DNA of 35,508 nt, from the NCBI GenBank assembly GCA_018897435.1, contig JAHIKI010000028.1:1-35508 (forward strand). Direction: 5' to 3'. The notes beneath the pieces were generated by a model, which saw only the letters and a list, made by a program, of their open reading frames with translations, did no database searches and was not told where the DNA came from. Of the stretch, positions 1 through 7,226 are shown one piece after another (within the stretch, counting starts at the first letter, position 1; every line of letters begins with the position of its first letter). Position numbers and translations under genes: made by a program. The DNA comes from Acidobacteriota bacterium. Its GTDB lineage: Bacteria; Acidobacteriota; Aminicenantia; UBA2199.

Positions 1-2
1 CA

Positions 3-314
3 AAACGGAAATTCGTAAGAAATGGGAAATTCCGGATCTGTCACATTGTGGCAATGGGCATTGTTCTCTGCGAATCTTTGGTTGGCTTGGTCTGCCCTCT
101 CACCGAATGGGAGAACAATTTGAGAGTGAGAGGAGGTCAAGCCCAGATATATGAGACAAGCTTCATGAAAGAGTGGATTCACAAAATCATGTTTTATGAT
201 TTTAATGAACAGACATTTATGATCATATATGCACTCTTTTTTGCGCTCATCCTGTTAACGTTCTGGATGATTCCTCCGGAGTTTATATTGAAGCGAAAGC
301 AAAAAGAACTATAG
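3..314 (+). CDS. DUF2784 family small membrane protein (5' partial)
   Basis: The frame is open through the left window edge (first full codon at 3), so the N-terminus is missing; about 103 residues remain. A GTG at 48 could be read as a start, but the sequence before it (KFVRNGKFRICHIVAMG) continues the family pattern, so I treat the gene as truncated by the window rather than short. The match to DUF2784 rests on the motif CPLTEWENNLR after a hydrophobic helix, the following RGG, and a last helix (IIYALFFALILLTFW) before a basic tail. DUF2784 proteins are integral membrane proteins with no established function. The gene ends directly against an attC-like sequence, which suggests it may be, or have been, an integron cassette gene. 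Family assignment is from memory of the motif. Confidence 0.7.
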   Translation, partial: KRKFVRNGKFRICHIVAMGIVLCESLVGLVCPLTEWENNLRVRGGQAQIYETSFMKEWIHKIMFYDFNEQTFMIIYALFFALILLTFWMIPPEFILKRKQKEL

Positions 315-378
315 CAATTCTCGAACCATCGCTTCCAGGCGACGTCAGCAAGGCCGCGCCTGAAGCTCGACGTTAGAT
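309..378 (+). other. attC-like integron recombination site
   Basis: Just after the DUF2784 stop lies an imperfect inverted repeat: GCTTC (331-335), an unpaired C (336) and AGGCG (337-341) pair with CGCCT (357-361) and GAAGC (362-366). A single extrahelical base in one arm is a hallmark of attC sites. Six bases on is GTTAGAT (372-378), which fits the R' core consensus GTTRRRY. The left core (about CTATAGC, 309-315) fits RYYYAAC poorly, but the next bases AATT are usual there. No integrase is visible, so this is an inference from structure. Confidence 0.45.
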
Positions 379-391
379 TAAATAAAAAATT

Positions 392-1474
392 ATGATAAAC
401 ATTCGTTATGCCCTAATCATCATGCTTCTAAGTGTTTCAATATTATCTACAAAAGAAGCATTCCCTCAGGACTCTAAGAAACAAACAGAATATGCAAAAC
501 CAGGACCATACGAAGTTAAATCTCTGGAGTTTCCTAACTTAAAAGATAACAATCGGAAGAATCGTAGAGTACCACTCAAAGCTCACTTTCCAGCCGAGGG
601 GAAAAATTTCCCGCTTGTCATATTTTCGCACGGAGGCGGGGGAAATTTGGACTCTTACATATATCAGGTACAGCATCTTGCCAGCCACGGTTATGTCGTT
701 ATCTGCATCGAGCATGTTTACAGCAGCAATAAGCGGATAAAATATTACATGAGCTGGCGCGGCGGACGTATGCGATATAAGGAAGCGCTTTGCCGAACGA
801 CGAGAGATCCCGAAGCAATACTTGAACGCCCGAAGGACGTAAGTTTCGCCATTGACCAAGCGGTTTTGTGGAATAAAGACTACAAAGAGTTTGCAGGAAA
901 AATCAACACTAACAAGATTGGAGTAATAGGGCACTCTTATGGCGCCTATACCACACTCGTCATTTGCGGTGCCCAACCTATCCTTGATTATCTCGAACCA
1001 AATGTTAGTCCCGGCAAAGGGCTTGCGGGGGATTTCAGCGACCCGCGTGTTACATTTGGGCTGGCGATGTCTCCCCAGCCACCTGGAGGCACTTTTTTTG
1101 ACAAGGATAGCTATAAGACCATCAACCGCCCATTGGTAGGTATTAGCGGTTCGAATGATACATGGAAAGCCTTTGACGATAAAGTCATGGCAGCGGAAAA
1201 ACGCTGGCAGTTCTGGAAACTCTTGCCTAACGGGAATAAATACTTCCTCTGGCTTGAGAACGCTGACCACTTCAGTTTTTGCGATAATTCCAAGGCATGG
1301 ATATTTCCGTCAAAATCGCGCCCGGACGTTCAGCGCATTTCAAAGGCTATGATGGTGCTTTTCTGTGATTACTTCTTAAAAGAAAAAGAAGAGGCCAAAG
1401 ATAAAATGAATAAGGAATATGCAAATTCGCTTTGTGGTAATGTGGTGACAGAAATTCAATGGCATGAAAAATAA
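392..1474 (+). CDS. Secreted alpha/beta hydrolase (PAF acetylhydrolase/dienelactone hydrolase-like)
   Basis: 360 residues. An N-terminal signal sequence (about 1-25, hydrophobic YALIIMLLSVSIL) predicts export. The alpha/beta hydrolase core starts near residue 73 (PLVIFSHGGGGN, oxyanion region). The nucleophile is Ser182 in GHSYGAY, a probable acid is Asp256 (GISGSNDTW) and the catalytic His is His293 (NADHF). The layout resembles platelet-activating-factor acetylhydrolase/dienelactone-hydrolase-like esterases of similar length; the substrate cannot be told. No Shine-Dalgarno sequence precedes the ATG (A/T-rich TTAAATAAAAAATT), as is common in integron cassettes. The gene is flanked by GTTAGAT (372-378) and its exact reverse complement ATCTAAC (1475-1481), the latter touching the stop codon, so it may be a mobile cassette. 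Confidence 0.85.
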   Translation: MINIRYALIIMLLSVSILSTKEAFPQDSKKQTEYAKPGPYEVKSLEFPNLKDNNRKNRRVPLKAHFPAEGKNFPLVIFSHGGGGNLDSYIYQVQHLASHGYVVICIEHVYSSNKRIKYYMSWRGGRMRYKEALCRTTRDPEAILERPKDVSFAIDQAVLWNKDYKEFAGKINTNKIGVIGHSYGAYTTLVICGAQPILDYLEPNVSPGKGLAGDFSDPRVTFGLAMSPQPPGGTFFDKDSYKTINRPLVGISGSNDTWKAFDDKVMAAEKRWQFWKLLPNGNKYFLWLENADHFSFCDNSKAWIFPSKSRPDVQRISKAMMVLFCDYFLKEKEEAKDKMNKEYANSLCGNVVTEIQWHEK

Positions 1475-1523
1475 ATCTAACAATTTCATCCGCCTGATCG
1501 TTACCCGCCTTTCGACGTCAGGT
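1475..1523 (+). other. Degenerate attC-like site closing the hydrolase cassette
   Basis: ATCTAAC (1475-1481) begins at the base after the hydrolase stop codon, fits RYYYAAC exactly, and is the reverse complement of GTTAGAT at 372-378, as expected for the two ends of one integron cassette. AATT follows, as in the upstream site. The right core is unclear: TTCGACGTCAGGT (1511-1523) resembles the CTCGACGTTAGAT of the first site with T to C in the core, while GTTGGGC (1544-1550) fits GTTRRRY but is poorly spaced. I find no convincing hairpin, so the site may be decayed. Confidence 0.3.
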
Positions 1524-1631
1524 CCCGGCAGGTGCTGTAGGTAGTTGGGCGGGAGGCCAGATTATGTCAATCATTGTTGCATTTATTTTGAATCGCAATG
1601 GTGTTGTTGCAAGTGAGGGCAGGGAGGTAAA

Positions 1632-1994
1632 ATGGCGATAAAAATAGAAAAACCAACGATTATCAAGGCTGCTGGAAACAAAAAAAAGATCATCGAAGAA
1701 TATTTCGGTCTGGTGAATTCGGCTCAAGGGCAAATCAGTGTCGCCGTGATGCACAGCCCTTCGGGTTGGGCCGAGCCCGGGCAAAAACCCGATTTCGATG
1801 AATACGCGGTTGTTTTGAAAGGCATGCTGCAGGTGAAAACCCGGGACGGGGTTGTTGACGTCCGGGCTGGAGAAGCGATCATGGTTTCCCGCCATGAATG
1901 GGTGCAATACGGCACGCCAGGGCCCGAAGGGGCCGAGTATGTCGCAATTTGCCTGCCCGCCTTTTCCCCGGCCACCGTCCACCGGGATACCTGA
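1632..1994 (+). CDS. Cupin domain protein
   Basis: 120 residues, ATG at 1632 preceded by GGGAGG with a short spacer, a clear ribosome binding site. The middle and end form a single conserved beta-barrel cupin: PGQKPDFDEYAVVLKGMLQV (cupin motif 1 with Glu in FDEY but without the usual His pair), then RAGEAIMVSRHEWVQYGTPG (motif 2 with a His). It resembles the small cupin_2 proteins that begin with a PTIIKAAGNKKKIIEE-like stretch. These are cytosolic; the ligand is not known, and the weak metal-ligand set makes an enzymatic role uncertain. It lies downstream of the attC-like debris and converges on the ATPase gene at 2040. Confidence 0.8.
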   Translation: MAIKIEKPTIIKAAGNKKKIIEEYFGLVNSAQGQISVAVMHSPSGWAEPGQKPDFDEYAVVLKGMLQVKTRDGVVDVRAGEAIMVSRHEWVQYGTPGPEGAEYVAICLPAFSPATVHRDT

Positions 1995-2039
1995 TTCACA
2001 GCGGCGCAAATCCTGGCATTGCGACAGCTTTTGTCGCTT

Positions 2040-3281
2040 TCAACTGAGCAGGCGATACGAAGGCACTGCCCAAATTCCTGCGTCGATTTCATAGATGCGA
2101 TCACCGCGATAGACAACCATACCCCCCAGCCAACGGTTTTTTAAATTTTTCGCCAGTGTTTTCATTGCAGTTATATCTGGGGCATGAATCGTATCACGCG
2201 CCTTGATTTCAATGCCGATCAATCCCTTCTCCATTTCAATCAGCAAATCGATTTCAAGTCCCGAGCGGGTACGATAGAAATATATTTTGTTTGAATTTTT
2301 TGATGAACTGATATATTTCATGATTTCACTAACGATATAGTTTTCAAATAAGGGACCCTGGACTTGCGATTTTATCCCCGTCAGTTGTCTGAGAATACCC
2401 ATGTCCGTCCAATAAATTTTTGGCGTTTTGATTAATGTGCTGGAGATATTTGTATGATACGGCGGCAGCAGGAATACCTGATAGGACATTTTTAGATATT
2501 CAATGTAGCGCCGGACAGTTTCCACGCTTATTGCGGCATCCCGGGCAATTTCTGAAAAAGACAGGAGTCCTGTATAGCGCTGGGCAGCGAGGTGTTGAAA
2601 TGTTTTAAAAGGTTTTAAATCGCTGATCCGGGCAAGATCGGCCAAATCTCTTTCCAAGTATGTGGCTTCAAATGATTTCAACCATTCCCATTTACGATCA
2701 TCCTGCAATGGCAAGAGTCCAGGCATCCCTCCCCATTGCAGCAGATACGCTTCCCAATTTTTGATCGGGTTTACTTTTTTTAAATCCGCGATTTCAGGTA
2801 GTTTGTTGCATGCGGCAGCGATAGACTGTTTTGCAATGATATGATCAAGTAAGGGCAAGGTGATTTGCTGTGGAAAATCGCTGATCAATTCACATAAACA
2901 AAGCGGCCATAACTCGTATATCAATACTCTCCCAGCCAATGTTTCACGCACCTTTTTTAAAAGTAGTATCTGCGAGCTGCCTAACAGAACCGAGAAATCT
3001 ATTTTTTTTGCATCAAAGGCAAATTTGATCTTGTCGAACAGAGCTGGTTCTTTTTGAATTTCGTCCAGTATGGCATTCCCGACACTGCTTCCCCAATTGA
3101 ATGACGAGACTTGGGAGAGCTGATCGCGGTATTCCCAGGCATCGAGATTGAAATAATTCAATTTTGGATAAAAGTGTTTGGCCGATGTCGTTTTGCCCGT
3201 TTGCCGTGAACCGGTTAATAAAACGATGATGTTTTCGTTGGGTTTTGGCAAGTGTTGATAGACCAATCTGTTTTTCTGCAT
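2040..3281 (-). CDS. AAA ATPase with C-terminal DUF4143 domain
   Basis: 413 residues from the ATG at 3281; the frame also runs to a TTG at 3314, but the ATG places the P-loop at the usual distance from the N-terminus. Walker A is GSRQTGKTT (about 24-32), Walker B is AILDEIQ, and sensor-type residues follow in VLLGSSQILLL. A winged-helix-like stretch (FSEIARDAAISVETVRRYIEYL) precedes the DUF4143 region, which ends with a PD-(D/E)xK-like core (RTRSGLEIDLLIE, then GIEIKAR). Proteins of this family are widespread in accessory DNA, often next to toxin-antitoxin genes or IS remnants; their role is unknown. The gene stands alone and converges on the cupin gene. Confidence 0.85.
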   Translation of the reverse strand: MQKNRLVYQHLPKPNENIIVLLTGSRQTGKTTSAKHFYPKLNYFNLDAWEYRDQLSQVSSFNWGSSVGNAILDEIQKEPALFDKIKFAFDAKKIDFSVLLGSSQILLLKKVRETLAGRVLIYELWPLCLCELISDFPQQITLPLLDHIIAKQSIAAACNKLPEIADLKKVNPIKNWEAYLLQWGGMPGLLPLQDDRKWEWLKSFEATYLERDLADLARISDLKPFKTFQHLAAQRYTGLLSFSEIARDAAISVETVRRYIEYLKMSYQVFLLPPYHTNISSTLIKTPKIYWTDMGILRQLTGIKSQVQGPLFENYIVSEIMKYISSSKNSNKIYFYRTRSGLEIDLLIEMEKGLIGIEIKARDTIHAPDITAMKTLAKNLKNRWLGGMVVYRGDRIYEIDAGIWAVPSYRLLS

Positions 3282-3375
3282 TATTTCACACCCAATGTGA
3301 GATTTTACAGGCAATTTTCACAGATGTCAAGAAATTTCACACATTTGTTTCGGTTGTAGTTTCGCTTTGGGTTAA

Positions 3376-3412
3376 CTTATTTGAAATGGGAACTGATCAT
3401 TTTTAAGATTTT
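3376..3412 (-). repeat. Copy of the IMPase gene 3' end
   Basis: These 37 bases match 5775-5811 at 36 positions. Read on the minus strand both encode the same last eleven residues KILKMISSHFK and a stop; the one difference (TTC versus TTT) is silent. Similarity stops abruptly on both sides. It is either a relic of a second IMPase gene or a 3'-end duplication of the sort left by integration into a gene end. Confidence 0.75.
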
Positions 3413-3541
3413 CTGACCCGAATCAGGACCCACACTCCGCTGACCTGCCCCCAGGAGACTACCTTTTTTCTTCTCGCCATTCAACAATATCCCAAAGTTG
3501 ATGGGCAAATAAATTCAATTTTACTTTGTATATTAAAGTTC

Positions 3542-3570
3542 TTTACAATAATAATTACAAATGATATACT
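3542..3570 (+). promoter_or_regulatory. Sigma-70 promoter before the methyltransferase remnant and CPBP operon
   Basis: TTTACA (3542-3547), a 17-base spacer, and TATACT (3565-3570). Transcription would start near 3577, with AAAGGAG and the ATG at 3596 following. Since the methyltransferase gene is broken, this promoter may now mainly serve 3859-5674. The rest of the 3413-3541 gap shows nothing I can name. Confidence 0.6.
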
Positions 3571-3595
3571 AGGGTTGTCATAAAGGAGTTTCACG

Positions 3596-3820
3596 ATGCC
3601 TACACGCGGAGAAAAGTTGTTCAGCAGATGGCCAGCTTTTGCCGCACGTCTCTACGATTGGTTAACTTATAGGAAGGGAGGCCGACACTATTTCGCCGAT
3701 ATGGCCGACCGCTTGGCAGCAATGATTGCCAGTGGCCGGCTGCTGGAAGTGGGATTCGGCCCAGGCCGGCTCCTTTGCGAGCCTCATCAGCCCAGCCGGA
3801 TATCCAAGCGGCTTTTATGA
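3596..3820 (+). pseudogene. Truncated class I SAM-dependent methyltransferase
   Basis: 74 codons with a good promoter, an AAAGGAG ribosome binding site and an intact N-terminus. It holds only the start of a Rossmann methyltransferase: RLLEVGFGPGRLL is SAM-binding motif I. The catalytic domain, normally another 120 residues or more, is missing and the frame closes with an unrelated tail. In the +2 frame just after the break, the translation GFYDCKLFWLIV resembles the last beta-strand of such enzymes, so an internal deletion joining start and end out of frame is the likeliest history (inference). It lies inside the patch bracketed by IMPase fragments and is unlikely to be functional. Confidence 0.7.
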
Positions 3821-3858
3821 TTGCAAATTATTTTGGTTAATAGTATTAGGAGGCATAA

Positions 3859-4758
3859 ATGGAAAAAAACAGTGAAATCGAATCCAAGGAAATCAAAATC
3901 GGCGGTGGGGAAAAATTGGGGATCATGATCGAGGTCTCCGTGTTTATTGGGTTGTTTCTCATTTTATTCTGGAATTACGAGATTTTTCTTGGCCAAAAGC
4001 TGTCGGCCTGGATCGATCAGACTTTCCAACAATATGGTTATGGCCCCATTACTCATGCCTTGATGCTTGTTTTGCCGCTGGTTTTCTTGTTGCTATGTAA
4101 AAAGGATATCCGGAACTATGGCTTCAACTTCCACAACCTTGGCGATCAGGCCAAAACCGGTCTCAATCTCTTTCCTTTTGTCTTCCTGCCGATGGTGCCC
4201 ACACTGTGGATCAGTTATGAAACCTGGTATGGAGCCACACTCATTTCCCTATCCTATATTCCAGTGTTTATCTTAATAGTTAGAATGCTCCAAAAGGGAA
4301 ATTTCCGCTGGATTTCCGGGATCAGGCGTCTTATACTGGTACCCCTGACGATGTTTCTACTGATGCTGTTCTTGAAATATCCACACCCCACATTGAAATC
4401 GGCCTTTTTTATATTTATATACTTTTTCTTTTTCGTCGGTTTCGGCGAGGAATTCATGTTCCGCGGCTATATTCAAACCCGCCTAAACATCGCTTTCGGC
4501 AAGCCATATACCCTTTTCGGCACAACCTGGGGACCCGGCATGATAATATCGGCCGTTATTTTTGGTCTCATGCATACCTTAAACGCCGGCTTCAACCCCT
4601 TTCAACACAATTATCATCTGAGCTTCTGGTGGGGGGTTTTTACCATGGCAGGGGGATTTGTCTTTGGCTACATCCGGGAAAAAACAGCGAGCATCATCCC
4701 AGTTGGAATCATTCACGGACTGGGGGTCGCTTTTCCCAATATTTTCTTTAATATATAA
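3859..4758 (+). CDS. CPBP family intramembrane metalloprotease
   Basis: 299 residues, ATG after AGGAGG (3848-3853). Several strongly hydrophobic segments (about 24-40, 65-80, 103-120, 130-142, 158-172, 181-196, 226-238, 256-272) indicate a polytopic inner-membrane protein. It carries the CPBP (CAAX protease/Abi) motifs: Glu197-Glu198 and Arg202 in EEFMFRGY, His239 in GLMHTLN and His286 in GIIHGLG, the set expected to bind the catalytic zinc. Bacterial members are linked to self-immunity, peptide processing or regulated membrane proteolysis; the substrate here is unknown. The stop codon is next to the start region of the following membrane-protein gene, so the two and the winged-helix regulator form one operon. 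Confidence 0.88.
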   Translation: MEKNSEIESKEIKIGGGEKLGIMIEVSVFIGLFLILFWNYEIFLGQKLSAWIDQTFQQYGYGPITHALMLVLPLVFLLLCKKDIRNYGFNFHNLGDQAKTGLNLFPFVFLPMVPTLWISYETWYGATLISLSYIPVFILIVRMLQKGNFRWISGIRRLILVPLTMFLLMLFLKYPHPTLKSAFFIFIYFFFFVGFGEEFMFRGYIQTRLNIAFGKPYTLFGTTWGPGMIISAVIFGLMHTLNAGFNPFQHNYHLSFWWGVFTMAGGFVFGYIREKTASIIPVGIIHGLGVAFPNIFFNI

Positions 4759-4781
4759 TGGAAAAGCAGCGGAGGACGGAC

Positions 4782-5378
4782 ATGGAAAACGAAACGATCC
4801 AGCAGAATTTGCATTACATCAAGCAGATCATGGCCGACAGCCGCCAGACCTTCGTGGATAACGGCCTGGGCCTGATCGGTTGGGGCATATTATGCGTAAC
4901 GGGAATTATCGTCATGTATGTCTGCATGCTTTTTCAGATATCGCTCAATGCCCTGATCCTTTGGGTCGCTGTGGTATTGGCGGGTTTTTTATGGACGCTG
5001 ACGATCAACCGCCGACTTAGGCGGCAGTACCGCAGCTGCACCTTTGCCTACAAGATGATGCGTGCGGTCTGGCTTGTCTGCAGCCTGGCTTTGATGATCG
5101 TGGGTTTTGTCGGTTTCTACAGGATTGATGTGCAGATCCTGCCCGCGCTGTTCGCCATAATCATGGGCATCGGCATAGCCCTATCCGGCATGATCATGGG
5201 CAGACGGCTGATCGTCGGCTGCGCCGGCGGTTGGTGGCTGGGAGCGATTCTAATGTTTCTCTTTCCCTGGAAGCACCATTTTCTTGTTTTCGCGGGGCTG
5301 ATGGTGGTATTCGCTATCCTGCCCGGAATCGCGTTGTATTCGTCATGGAAAAAGGAGCTGCAGCGGAAAAACCCATGA
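4782..5378 (+). CDS. Polytopic membrane protein of unknown function
   Basis: 198 residues from the ATG at 4782, chosen because GGAGG (4771-4775) lies six bases upstream; an ATG at 4758 overlapping the previous stop has no such signal. A charged N-terminus of about 25 residues (QQNLHYIKQIMADSRQTF) is followed by about six hydrophobic helices arranged as pairs (GLIGWGILCVTGIIVMYV, ILWVAVVLAGFLW, WLVCSLALMIVGFVGFY, LFAIIMGIGIALSGMIMG, GWWLGAILMFLF, VFAGLMVVFAILPGIAL) and a Lys-rich tail. I recognise no family motif. It sits between a CPBP protease and a winged-helix regulator whose ATG overlaps its stop (ATGA); the trio may be a regulator plus membrane effector set. Confidence 0.75.
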   Translation: MENETIQQNLHYIKQIMADSRQTFVDNGLGLIGWGILCVTGIIVMYVCMLFQISLNALILWVAVVLAGFLWTLTINRRLRRQYRSCTFAYKMMRAVWLVCSLALMIVGFVGFYRIDVQILPALFAIIMGIGIALSGMIMGRRLIVGCAGGWWLGAILMFLFPWKHHFLVFAGLMVVFAILPGIALYSSWKKELQRKNP

Positions 5379-5674
5379 ACAATTTCGACCATCAGCAGCT
5401 GGACGATATCATCCACTCTCGCATCCGCCTGGCGGCTATGGCCGTGCTGGTCAACATTGAGGAAGCCGACTTTACCTACATCCGCGATGCGATCAAGACT
5501 ACCGACGGCAATCTGAGCATTCACCTCCGGAAGTTGGAAGAAGCGGGTTATGTTCAAGTGACCAAGCGTTTTTTATCCCGCAAGCCCCAGTCGACCTACC
5601 GCCTGACTGCCAAAGGCCGGAAAGCCTTTTCCCACTATGTGGAACGCCTGGAAAAACTGATTAAAACCAAGTAA
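5375..5674 (+). CDS. Winged-helix transcriptional regulator (PF13601-like)
   Basis: 99 residues. The frame is open upstream, but the ATG at 5375 overlaps the TGA of the preceding gene (ATGA), typical of translational coupling, and gives a family-sized protein. The fold reads as a MarR/ArsR-like winged helix: IIHSRIRLAAMAVLV (helix 1), TYIRDAIKTTDGNLSIHLRKL (helix-turn-helix with recognition helix), EEAGYVQVTKRF (wing), then RLTAKGRKAF and a C-terminal helix for dimerisation. The TDGNLSIHLRKLEEAGYV pattern matches the small winged-helix DNA-binding family PF13601, often encoded next to membrane proteins it is thought to control. Autoregulation of the operon is likely but not shown. Confidence 0.85.
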   Translation: MNNFDHQQLDDIIHSRIRLAAMAVLVNIEEADFTYIRDAIKTTDGNLSIHLRKLEEAGYVQVTKRFLSRKPQSTYRLTAKGRKAFSHYVERLEKLIKTK

Positions 5675-5710
5675 TTGCAAGCCGACTCATCCCTTTTCGG
5701 TTAACGGGGC

Positions 5711-5746
5711 CCCGGCGATGACCAACTCCGGGTTACTCCTTTTTTT
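5711..5746 (+). terminator. Possible weak rho-independent terminator
   Basis: CCCGG (5711-5715) can pair with CCGGG (5728-5732) around a 12-base loop, followed by a run of seven T (5740-5746) within CTCCTTTTTTTCT. It is placed correctly after the winged-helix gene, but the stem is short and the loop long. Confidence 0.3.
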
Positions 5747-5774
5747 CTCATACATCATTTTTGATTTTGTCTGG

Positions 5775-5811
5775 CTTATTTAAAATGGGAACTGATCATT
5801 TTTAAGATTTT
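5775..5811 (-). repeat. IMPase 3' end, second copy of the 37-bp repeat
   Basis: Last eleven codons and stop of the intact IMPase gene, repeated at 3376-3412 in the same orientation with one silent difference. The two copies enclose the methyltransferase remnant and the CPBP operon (about 2.4 kb). Confidence 0.75.
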
Positions 5812-6561
5812 TGGATAGAGAGCTTTGTTGGCAGCCAGAACCGCGCTTGTTTTTACCTCCAATTCCCGGGCCTGGAAATCACTTGTCTTGCCGCCGGCTT
5901 CTTCTACAATTAGTTTGCCGGCCATAAAATCCCAGGGCAGCAAGTGGGCTTCCCAGAAAAAATCATAGCGTCCGCAGGCCGTGTATGCCAGGTCGAGCGC
6001 GGCCGATCCGCAGCGCCGCATGTCCTTGCATTGGGAAAGCAGGCTTCGGAAAGCTTCCGTGTATGCGGCCAGAAAACGGGGAGCCTTAAAGGGAAATCCG
6101 GTTGCTCCCAGTGCTGAACTTAATTTTGCCACCCTGCTGACGACGATCGCTTTGCCATTCAAGAAGGCGCCTTGGCCGGCAGAGGCGTGAAAACAGTCTT
6201 TGGACAATGGATTGTATATTAAGGCGAAGATGGTTTTTCCGTTTTTCTGCAAAGCCAACGAAACGGCAAAATGGGGGATGCCGTGAATGAAATTGGTAGT
6301 GCCGTCCAGTGGATCGATGACCCAGAGATATTCGCTGGCTTTGGCCGAATAGCCGCTTTCTTCCGCCAGGAGGCGATGATCGGGGAAATTTTGCTTTATG
6401 ACACCTTTGATGATTGTTTCGGCTTCCTTGTCGACGCGAGTGACAAAATCATTTTTGCCTTTGGCCTGGATATCTGTTGCGGGAACATTTCGGAAATCAC
6501 GGCAGATCAGGCCCCCTGCCTCGCGTGCCGCCCGCAGTGCGATTTTTAACAATTGGTTCAA
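5776..6561 (-). CDS. suhB: Inositol monophosphatase family protein (SuhB-like)
   Basis: 261 residues, the usual length. Start: TTG at 6561, chosen because AAAGGAG lies just upstream and no ATG fits. Metal- and substrate-binding motifs are complete: Glu67-Glu68 in LLAEESG, Asp83 and Asp86 in WVIDPLDGTTNF, and Asp211 in LPWDFMAG. The enzyme hydrolyses inositol-1-phosphate or related sugar phosphates with Mg2+ in the cytosol; SuhB-type members can also act in rRNA transcription. Its neighbourhood is odd: a 37-base copy of its 3' end lies at 3376-3412, and a diverged copy of its first 26 or so codons lies at 7261-7392. Exact substrate cannot be inferred, so the symbol is tentative. Confidence 0.9.
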   Translation of the reverse strand: MNQLLKIALRAAREAGGLICRDFRNVPATDIQAKGKNDFVTRVDKEAETIIKGVIKQNFPDHRLLAEESGYSAKASEYLWVIDPLDGTTNFIHGIPHFAVSLALQKNGKTIFALIYNPLSKDCFHASAGQGAFLNGKAIVVSRVAKLSSALGATGFPFKAPRFLAAYTEAFRSLLSQCKDMRRCGSAALDLAYTACGRYDFFWEAHLLPWDFMAGKLIVEEAGGKTSDFQARELEVKTSAVLAANKALYPKILKMISSHFK

Positions 6562-6639
6562 TATGTCTCCTTTTTTAACGCAGTGCCAAGGTAACAGATT
6601 GCCCTAATGAGAAGGAGTACGGATATTTCAGATAAATCA

Positions 6640-6744
6640 TCACTTCGTAATCTCTGCTTGAACTGCCAGAGCGGCATCCACCGCCTCCCCTTTATACTGA
6701 CCATCAAAAATTTCAAAACTTTTTATTATTTCCCGGATCATCAT
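6640..6744 (-). pseudogene. N-terminal fragment resembling a DUF1186 protein
   Basis: 34 codons starting four bases after the RelE stop. The translation has the pattern REIIKSFEIFDGQYKGEAVD followed by AALAVQAEITK and a stop, resembling the first helical repeat of DUF1186-type proteins (EIIxSLxxFDGxYxREAVxAAIxxRxEITP). The rest of that protein is absent: a TGA ends the frame and the next 78 bases to the IMPase start show no continuation. It is probably a stub of a gene broken during rearrangement; a genuine short peptide is possible but less likely. Confidence 0.4.
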
Positions 6745-6747
6745 TTT

Positions 6748-7020
6748 TTATAATACTTTATAGATTTCTCGACGGTGTCCGATGCGGATCACGTATACAA
6801 CGAGTTTTTTTCCCTCGATGCGGCAAATTATCCGATAATCACCTACACGATATTTCCAAAGTCCGGAAAGTTCTCGTCGTAATGGAGCACCGAACCGCCG
6901 GGGATCATTTTTGGTTGCAATCCTATCTCGCAAATAACGAATGATACGGTGTTGGATCTCGCGGTCAAGTTTTCTAAGATCATCCTCAGCCTCGGCGTCG
7001 AACTCAATCCGCCAAGCCAA
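6748..7020 (-). CDS. RelE/ParE superfamily toxin
   Basis: 90 residues from a TTG at 7020. The frame extends to a GTG at 7041, but GGAG seven bases before the TTG and the family's usual N-terminus (MAWRIEFDAEAEDDLRKL) support the shorter form. The RelE fold is clear: A-rich first helices, then DPRRFGAPLRRELSGLWKYRVGDYRIICRI with the conserved Gly-Leu-Trp-Lys-Tyr-Arg-Val-Gly-Asp-Tyr-Arg block, and a final strand ending HRREIYKVL, where the His-Arg and Tyr are typical of ribosome-dependent mRNA-cleaving RelE toxins. The start lies inside the antitoxin gene (17-base overlap), so translation is coupled. This is a type II toxin inhibited by the adjacent RHH antitoxin. Confidence 0.9.
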   Translation of the reverse strand: MAWRIEFDAEAEDDLRKLDREIQHRIIRYLRDRIATKNDPRRFGAPLRRELSGLWKYRVGDYRIICRIEGKKLVVYVIRIGHRREIYKVL

Positions 7021-7216
7021 GCTTTTTCTCCAGTTCGTCAAGTGAAATCCTGGGATTGTTTTTTTGTATCCGCTCCATAGCCAGCAGGTAATCTGCTTCG
7101 TCCTCGAGAAATTCTTCTATTGCTTTGCGCACGTAATAGCTTTTGGTACGGTGTGTTCTGGCCGCCAATTGAGCAAGCTTTTTTTCAACATCTATAGGAA
7201 TCCTAACAGCAATCAT
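7004..7216 (-). CDS. Ribbon-helix-helix antitoxin (RelB-like)
   Basis: 70 residues. The ATG at 7216 is chosen over upstream in-frame starts because AGAGGTG precedes it and the protein then begins MIAVRIPIDVEKKLAQLAA, the canonical RHH strand and first helix; RTKSYYVRKAIEEFL is the second helix. The C-terminal half (DEADYLLAMERIQKNNPRIS, then LDELEKKLGL) is the toxin-neutralising extension typical of CopG/RelB antitoxins. It overlaps the toxin start. RHH antitoxins dimerise on short operator repeats and repress their own operon; a tandem 9-base repeat directly upstream (7227-7244) is the likely operator. Confidence 0.9.
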   Translation of the reverse strand: MIAVRIPIDVEKKLAQLAARTHRTKSYYVRKAIEEFLEDEADYLLAMERIQKNNPRISLDELEKKLGLAD

Positions 7217-7226
7217 GGTACACCTC

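Noticed and set aside
539..1270. Long minus-strand open frame inside the hydrolase gene.
   Set aside because: It is antisense to a well-supported enzyme gene and has no recognisable motif or start signal.
4758..4781. ATG at 4758 overlapping the CPBP stop as start of the membrane-protein gene.
   Set aside because: GGAGG at 4771-4775 is correctly spaced for the ATG at 4782, and the extra residues MEKQRRTD show no pattern.
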